Source: an uncultured Lacibacter sp. (GTDB lineage Bacteria; Bacteroidota; Bacteroidia; Chitinophagales; Chitinophagaceae). From it: DNA of 26,623 bases. The translations under genes and the position numbers were made by a program. The stretch spans positions 1-26,623 of the forward strand of contig NZ_CAMLGT010000021.1 in the NCBI RefSeq assembly GCF_946479605.1. Direction: 5' to 3'. The number at the start of each line of letters is the position of its first letter. Position 1 is the stretch's first letter. Of this stretch, positions 21,860 through 26,623 are shown piece after piece. Under the pieces are notes generated by a model. It searched no databases, was not told where the DNA came from, and was given only the letters and a program-made list of their open reading frames with translations.

Positions 21860-24439
21860 TTATTTTGTAGCCAATGCTTTGTCAATGGTAAAAATGAGCA
21901 TGCTGCGGTGAGCTCTTGTTTGCTCGTTTGGAGAAACGGCGGTTGCAAGCATGGTTCTGATCTTACGTAAAGTATTGTAAGCTGCACTTTTTGATGGGTT
22001 GTCGAAGCCAACTCTTGCTTCCACAATACCTATTGCACCTTTTACAAATTCTGTCTGTAGATTTTGACGGTACACGTTTACAGCGCCACCAATATCTGCT
22101 TTAAAAATAGCGTTCATCACATCATTCATTACATCTGCTACGCTGTACGTATTACCATACAAAGCACTATTGTTGATACGGCGCAGTGTAGTGGGGTGCA
22201 GCAGTTGTGCAAGAATGTTTACCTGGAAGTTTTGTACCAGTGAGGTATGTTTTGGATCTTCGGGTGCACCAAAGAAATTAAAACCACGACGCTGTACCTG
22301 CAGGTAAGGCAGCACTTGCTGATCTGCTTCAAACGCATTTGGCGCAAATACATAAGTTGCCAGGAAATTCATGGCTCTTTTTTGATAAGCAACCGGGGTG
22401 ATCACAAATGGTTTGCTGCCATTGTTCTGGCCGGGGAAACTTCTGTCAACTTGTACACCGCCAATATAACGGCTGATGGCATTTGCCATTTGGAAGCGTT
22501 GATTGTTGAGTACATTGTAACGGATCATTACCTCCTGGTAGCTCTTATCACTTTTTGCGTATTTGCTTACCAGTTTGCTCATGGCGCTGTTTACAAATTT
22601 GATGCGGTCTTCACCATAAGTAACCATATCATTCGTCAAATCGTTGATCATTACACGGGGGTCAATACCATTGCCGGGGCTACGCATATCATCAGCATCA
22701 TTACCAAACGTGAGATAAGGCTCATGGCTGCGACGGAGAATTTTATCCAGCCCGTCTTTTTCCTGCGCTTCTGGGAACTCACGGTAACCAAATTCAATTG
22801 CCCACAGGTCATAAGGACCGGGCTTCATGGTATAATAGTCACCTTGTTTTGTTCTGTCGCTGTTGATGTTGATAGATGGGTAATCCATTACCGAACCTTG
22901 TAAGCCCAGTTTTTGTGTAATAGCCGTGTTGTGTACTTCGGCCGGGCTCAGCATCTGGCTGGCTTTCATGTTATGGTTCAAACCAAGTGTGTGACCCATT
23001 TCATGCAGGATGAGGTAGTAAAGGAATTGTTCGTGTGCTTTTCTTACTTCGGCAGGAGGAGCACCGGCTGTTGTAATAAGGGTTGAACCAGCCATGAATT
23101 GTTTTGCCAGTTCAGAACCAATGCTGCAGTTTGCCCAATGCTTGCGCATGTGTGATGGCATGTTTTCCATCATCAGCTCCTGCATATTGTAGCCTTTGTT
23201 GTCTTCAGTAACATCCAGGAAAACTGTTTCAGCACCACTTCTCCATTCAATGGTAATATCGCTGCCAAGGATCTGTCCTGTTTTTGGATTGACAAAGCTG
23301 GGTCCAATGGCACCATAAGGAGGATAGGGAGACGATACCCAACGGATCACATTGTAACGGATATCAGCAGGATCCCATGTTGCATCTTCGGGCATGATCT
23401 TCATCACCACCGCATTTTTGAAACCTGCTTTTTCAAACGCTTCGTTCCAACGTTCACCGGCTGCTTTTACAATTTCACGGTATTCAACCGGCGTTGTGTT
23501 TTCAATCCAGAATGTGATTGGTTCTACGGGTTCGCTTAATGCAGCCGAAGGATCTTTTTTCTTCAGGTGCCAGCGGTTGATCACATCACGGTAATTGTTG
23601 ATATCGTTATTCGTAAGATCATCTACTTCCTGTGTAAAGAAACCAACACGTGGATCATCAAAACGGGGTTTGTAATCGTTCACCGGCACTTCAAGGAATG
23701 AGTGCTGGAGTTTAATGCGCACAAAACGTGCATCGGTAATATCTTTTCCGCCCTGGTTGAATGGCATCGGGTTGTCATAAGCCAGGTCAACCACCACATC
23801 ACTGTTGTTAGGGTATGAACGGATATTGCTGTACTTACTTTTTGTGGGGTTATAGCCACCAAGGTTAAACACTGCTCCCGGAGGAATGGTGGGGGGCATG
23901 ATCGGTTTTACCGGATCAAGTTTATCGCTCAGGAACAATGGATCAACACTAACGAGGTAACCGGTAGAATCTTCAATGCTGAATTTGTCAGCATAAAAAA
24001 CAGCTTCAGCCACATCCACATTGGCAGCTTTGCTCACTGCATTCTTAGGGTCGTAGTAGAAGTTGGTGTTTACAGTTGAGAATTCGATCTTGTCATACGC
24101 TTTCTTCATTTTAAACACCAGTGTTGCACGATGCATACTTTGGTGCAGGAATAAACTGGTAGGTCCACTAATGGAAAAACTCTGGTAAATAAAATCTTTG
24201 TTCAGCTGGTCTTTGCGGATGTACATCTGTACACTGCCCGTTACCGTATCCTGGTAAAGTGTAAACAGACCGGCATGTTTTTTACTTGATTTTACTTTGT
24301 CGGCAATGCCGGCGGGTTTTGGGGGCGCCTTTTTGGTTGTGTCAGCGGGAGCAGGTGCTCCGGGTTTTGCCTGGGCTGAAATTTCTGTGCCCATTAACAA
24401 ACAAACAGCTGATAAGGCTAATGCGAAACGCTTGTTCAT
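21860..24439 (-). CDS. Secreted metzincin-type zinc metalloprotease (DUF5117/DUF5118)
   Basis: An 859-residue exported protease with a signal peptide ending TEISAQA (about 24) and a short Pro/Ala-rich linker. A DUF5118-like segment (about 45-95) and a DUF5117-like domain (about 100-300, with DKLNKDFIYQSF-type and DARFVRIKLQHSFLEVP-type strands) precede the catalytic domain. The zinc motif is HEMGHTLGLNH (His479, Glu480, His483, His489), and SVMDYPS about 30 residues later is a metzincin Met-turn. The C-terminal 300 residues are helical. All catalytic residues are present. Family members are common in Bacteroidota, but their substrates are unknown. It is a single gene with its own terminator. 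Confidence 0.92.
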   Translation of the reverse strand: MNKRFALALSAVCLLMGTEISAQAKPGAPAPADTTKKAPPKPAGIADKVKSSKKHAGLFTLYQDTVTGSVQMYIRKDQLNKDFIYQSFSISGPTSLFLHQSMHRATLVFKMKKAYDKIEFSTVNTNFYYDPKNAVSKAANVDVAEAVFYADKFSIEDSTGYLVSVDPLFLSDKLDPVKPIMPPTIPPGAVFNLGGYNPTKSKYSNIRSYPNNSDVVVDLAYDNPMPFNQGGKDITDARFVRIKLQHSFLEVPVNDYKPRFDDPRVGFFTQEVDDLTNNDINNYRDVINRWHLKKKDPSAALSEPVEPITFWIENTTPVEYREIVKAAGERWNEAFEKAGFKNAVVMKIMPEDATWDPADIRYNVIRWVSSPYPPYGAIGPSFVNPKTGQILGSDITIEWRSGAETVFLDVTEDNKGYNMQELMMENMPSHMRKHWANCSIGSELAKQFMAGSTLITTAGAPPAEVRKAHEQFLYYLILHEMGHTLGLNHNMKASQMLSPAEVHNTAITQKLGLQGSVMDYPSININSDRTKQGDYYTMKPGPYDLWAIEFGYREFPEAQEKDGLDKILRRSHEPYLTFGNDADDMRSPGNGIDPRVMINDLTNDMVTYGEDRIKFVNSAMSKLVSKYAKSDKSYQEVMIRYNVLNNQRFQMANAISRYIGGVQVDRSFPGQNNGSKPFVITPVAYQKRAMNFLATYVFAPNAFEADQQVLPYLQVQRRGFNFFGAPEDPKHTSLVQNFQVNILAQLLHPTTLRRINNSALYGNTYSVADVMNDVMNAIFKADIGGAVNVYRQNLQTEFVKGAIGIVEARVGFDNPSKSAAYNTLRKIRTMLATAVSPNEQTRAHRSMLIFTIDKALATK

Positions 24440-24554
24440 AATACTTGTTTTGTTGTTAACTGATTTGGAAAAGATAAACTAAAGTTTTCGTAGATGGCGG
24501 GGCTTTGTATAAGCGGAAAAAACTGTTTTGTAACGGTTATTACCAATGAAGCAA

Positions 24555-25814
24555 TTAGCGGAGAAGTTTCATTTTTACCGTTTCTATTCTTGTTTCGCTT
24601 ACGGAGAGGATATCGAATTCATAATCATCAACGATGATGCGTTCTTTCGCAACTGGGATGGTTTCATGGTGTTCAACAATGTAACCCGATAAAGTTTCAG
24701 CATCGCTTTCTTCCTTAAACTCAAGGTTGTATTTTTCGCTTAAATAATCCAGTTCAAGACGGCCGCTGAAGATGAACTCGTTTTCGGACAGTTGCTTTTC
24801 TACAAATTCTTCGGTATCATATTCGTCCTGTATTTCACCAAAGATCTCTTCCAGCAGATCTTCCATGGTTACAATACCGCTTGTGCCGCCAAACTCATCA
24901 ACCACCCAGGCAATGCTTTTCCGTTCGCTGGTAAATTGGTTGATGAGATCTGTAAGTCCCATACTTTCAGGAACAGCAGGAATAGGTAATAAGATCGATT
25001 TTATATCAGCTGGTTTACGAAACAGATCAAGCTGGTGTACATAACCAAGAATGTTATCAATATTTCCTTCGTACACAATAAGCTTGCTGAGTTTTGTTTC
25101 CACAAACTTTTGTTTCACTTCTTCAATACTGGCCGATGATTCTACTCCAACGATCTCTTTTCGGGGAATAAGACATTCACGCACTTTTACTCCCGGCAGC
25201 GATAATGCATTTTCAAACAACTCTGTGTTGATGTCCTGTGTTTCATCATTATCATCTTTGCCATGTTGTACAAAATGTTCCAGGTCAACACGGCTGAACG
25301 CTTCTTTTTTATCGTTTACCCGAACATCAAACAAATATTTCAGGATCCATTCAGCAAGACCAACAAACAACGAAGCTACAGGCGCAAAAAAACTGTAGAA
25401 GAAACTGATGATGCGTGCAAAGAAGGAAAGAACAGCATTACTTTTTTTCCGGAAGATGGCTTTGAATACTACCTGCACCAGCAACGCAAGTAAGCCGGCA
25501 GTAATAATTTCAACAACAATACGGATGGCTGAATTCTGAATTTGTGTGGGAGCTTGTTTCCAAAGCGGATCAAAGAAACGGTTCACCAGTAATACAAAGA
25601 TCACCAGCGAAAGAGTAACGCCAACCAGAATTGAACCAATAAACTTGCTTTGGTTTTCAATAAAAAAACTGAGGATACGACCACTGGCAATGCCTTGTTT
25701 CTTTTTCAGCTCAACCGAAAAACGATTGAGTGAACCAAAAGCAGTTTGCAGTCCCGCAAAGAAACCAAGAAACAACATGCTTACCCCGATCCATATTAAC
25801 AGAAACCAATTCAT
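24555..25814 (-). CDS. Hemolysin C/CNNM-type CBS-pair membrane protein
   Basis: A 419-residue membrane protein of the CNNM/CorC (HlyC, TlyC) superfamily; the closest Bacteroidota relative I know is the gliding-associated GldE group. An N-terminal DUF21/CNNM-like membrane domain (about 1-165, four hydrophobic stretches) is followed by two CBS motifs (VKVRECLIPRKEIVGVE ... DNILGYVHQLDLF, and SERKSIAWVVDEFGGTSGIVTMEDLLEEIFGEIQDEYD) and a C-terminal CorC_HlyC domain (about 335-415). Such proteins are linked to Mg2+/Co2+ efflux; the hemolysin name is historical. The frame extends to a TTG at 25850, but ATG at 25812-25814 starts directly at the first helix. It may be co-transcribed with gmk, which ends 41 nt upstream. 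Confidence 0.9.
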   Translation of the reverse strand: MNWFLLIWIGVSMLFLGFFAGLQTAFGSLNRFSVELKKKQGIASGRILSFFIENQSKFIGSILVGVTLSLVIFVLLVNRFFDPLWKQAPTQIQNSAIRIVVEIITAGLLALLVQVVFKAIFRKKSNAVLSFFARIISFFYSFFAPVASLFVGLAEWILKYLFDVRVNDKKEAFSRVDLEHFVQHGKDDNDETQDINTELFENALSLPGVKVRECLIPRKEIVGVESSASIEEVKQKFVETKLSKLIVYEGNIDNILGYVHQLDLFRKPADIKSILLPIPAVPESMGLTDLINQFTSERKSIAWVVDEFGGTSGIVTMEDLLEEIFGEIQDEYDTEEFVEKQLSENEFIFSGRLELDYLSEKYNLEFKEESDAETLSGYIVEHHETIPVAKERIIVDDYEFDILSVSETRIETVKMKLLR

Positions 25815-25855
25815 GTATCTTAAAAATAGTGTTTTTAACAGGAATAACAATAAGG

Positions 25856-26434
25856 CTATGCTTCTTCAATAAAACGGCCGACAATAGCCGTTGCTTCTGC
25901 AATAGCTTTTTCAAGATCATCGTTCACAATTACATGCTGAAATGAGTGCTTGAATGAAATTTCATAAGCGGCTTTATTCACTCTTGCCTGCAATGAATCA
26001 GCCGTTTCTGTACCACGGCTTTCAAGCCTGCGTTTTAATTCTTCAATAGAAGGAGGTTCAATAAAAAGCGAAAGAGTTTGTTTAGGATAAAGGTCCTGCA
26101 CATGAATGGCTCCTTTTACATCTATATCAAGTACAGGTACCTGGTTATTGTTCCAGATGCGGTGCATTTCACTTTTAAGTGTGCCGTAATAATTTCCTTC
26201 GTACACCATTTCCCATTCTACAAAAGCTTCTTCCTGTATTTTTTGCTGAAAACCTTCCACGCTCATGAAATAGTAATCAACAGCATCTGTTTCATGTGCT
26301 CTTGGTTTACGGGTTGCTGCTGAAATAGAAAAAGACAGTTTAGGAAAACGTTTCATTAACTGTTTGGTAATGGATGTTTTTCCTGCACCTGATGGGGCTG
26401 TAATAATGATGATCTTGTGATGTGCCTGCTCCAT
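25856..26434 (-). CDS. gmk: Guanylate kinase
   Basis: A 192-residue guanylate kinase that phosphorylates GMP to GDP with ATP. It has the P-loop APSGAGKTS (residues 13-21), the GMP-binding SAATRKPRAHETDAVDYYFMS segment, AFVEWEMVYEGNYYGT, VPVLDIDVKGAIHVQDL, LFIEPPSIEELKRRLESRGT and the C-terminal FQHVIVNDDLEKA, all typical. The frame runs 10 codons further upstream to a TTG, but ATG at 26432-26434 gives the standard short N-terminus. The CBS-pair gene follows on the same strand after 41 nt. The upstream gene (26492-26623) has the same orientation with a 57-nt gap. Confidence 0.95.
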   Translation of the reverse strand: MEQAHHKIIIITAPSGAGKTSITKQLMKRFPKLSFSISAATRKPRAHETDAVDYYFMSVEGFQQKIQEEAFVEWEMVYEGNYYGTLKSEMHRIWNNNQVPVLDIDVKGAIHVQDLYPKQTLSLFIEPPSIEELKRRLESRGTETADSLQARVNKAAYEISFKHSFQHVIVNDDLEKAIAEATAIVGRFIEEA

Positions 26435-26491
26435 AAAGGGCCAAAAATAAACAATAGCACTCAAGTGTACTAAAACGAAGCAGCAACAATC

Positions 26492-26623
26492 TCAGGAAAT
26501 GCCTAATGATTTGCGGATGTTATTATGAAACTCACGGATGGCCTTGGTGTGGAAGAACGGATAAATGAGTTTATCACGCAGCCATGAACCGCTTTTGTAA
26601 ATAGTGTGATGCGATATTTCGGT
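26492..26623 (-). CDS. 3' end of an unidentified gene (partial)
   Basis: On the minus strand an open frame enters from the right edge and ends at TGA (26492-26494), coding for 43 residues including KSGSWLRDKLIYPFFHTK and a basic tail EFHNNIRKSLGIS. It is rich in aromatic and basic residues, with no motif I can name. YicC-type proteins often precede gmk, but this C-terminus does not look like YicC. The gene is cut by the window edge, so its start and identity cannot be judged. It probably precedes gmk in the same transcription unit. Confidence 0.55.
   Translation of the reverse strand, partial: TEISHHTIYKSGSWLRDKLIYPFFHTKAIREFHNNIRKSLGIS

Noticed and set aside
22247..22903. A 218-codon plus-strand open frame opposite the large metalloprotease gene
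   Set aside because: It lies wholly antisense to a gene with intact catalytic motifs and signal peptide; its translation shows no family features.

Overview
The window looks like a stretch of ordinary chromosome from a Bacteroidota bacterium, most likely family Chitinophagaceae. The evidence is AT-leaning DNA, near-absence of Shine-Dalgarno sites, several promoters fitting the Bacteroidota -7 consensus TAnnTTTG, and family content typical of the group: a paired beta-helix/HNE_0200 haem protein, a CHRD lipoprotein, a DUF5117/5118-type metzincin, an acyl-CoA dehydrogenase with a C-terminal extension, a deoxyhypusine-synthase-like protein and a TlyC/GldE-like CBS protein. There are no rRNA or tRNA genes, CRISPR arrays, phage genes or classical IS elements.

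Layout. At 43-1627 (minus strand) there is a higBA toxin-antitoxin operon with a palindromic operator, preceded by a small membrane protein and a lipoprotein carrying a PPC/DUF296 domain. An SDR oxidoreductase (minus) is divergent from a beta-helix protein and a di-CXXCH protein (plus). A 75-bp nested imperfect palindrome lies between those last two. A GxxExxY gene bounded by imperfect inverted repeats sits exactly between the stop codons of the haem protein and a convergent AI-2E permease. A CHRD lipoprotein, a radical SAM/SPASM enzyme and an atypical small signal peptidase I follow on the minus strand. These are divergent from a marR - acyl-CoA dehydrogenase pair, with two palindromes in the shared control region. 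The plus strand then carries an AmiC-type amidase, a PepSY-like secreted protein, an RDD membrane protein, a deoxyhypusine-synthase-like enzyme behind a folded leader, and a YidE/YbjL-type (AAE) transporter. The last part is mostly minus strand: an M28 peptidase, rpiB, tatC, a large zinc metalloprotease, a CNNM/CBS protein, guanylate kinase and the 3' end of an unidentified gene. A plus-strand four-helix-bundle gene sits between rpiB and tatC.

Most genes are single units or two-gene operons separated by clear intrinsic terminators, several of them serving convergent genes. Envelope functions dominate: protein export (tatC, lepB), wall remodelling (amidase), secreted peptidases and lipoproteins. 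There is also small-molecule metabolism (rpiB, gmk, acyl-CoA dehydrogenase, SDR).

I did not find a large unknown multi-gene system. The points most worth following up are: (1) a signal peptidase I whose catalytic lysine position reads as histidine, giving an ER-like Ser-His pair; (2) two small genes (GxxExxY and four-helix-bundle), each flanked by inverted repeats and each placed between conserved genes, which look like gene cassettes; (3) the palindromic intergenic repeat at 3846-3920; (4) a structured 5' leader on the deoxyhypusine-synthase-like gene; (5) a toxin gene forced to use a TTG start by an in-frame stop next to it, with a neat operator upstream; (6) a predicted exported lipoprotein built on a PPC/DUF296 domain.
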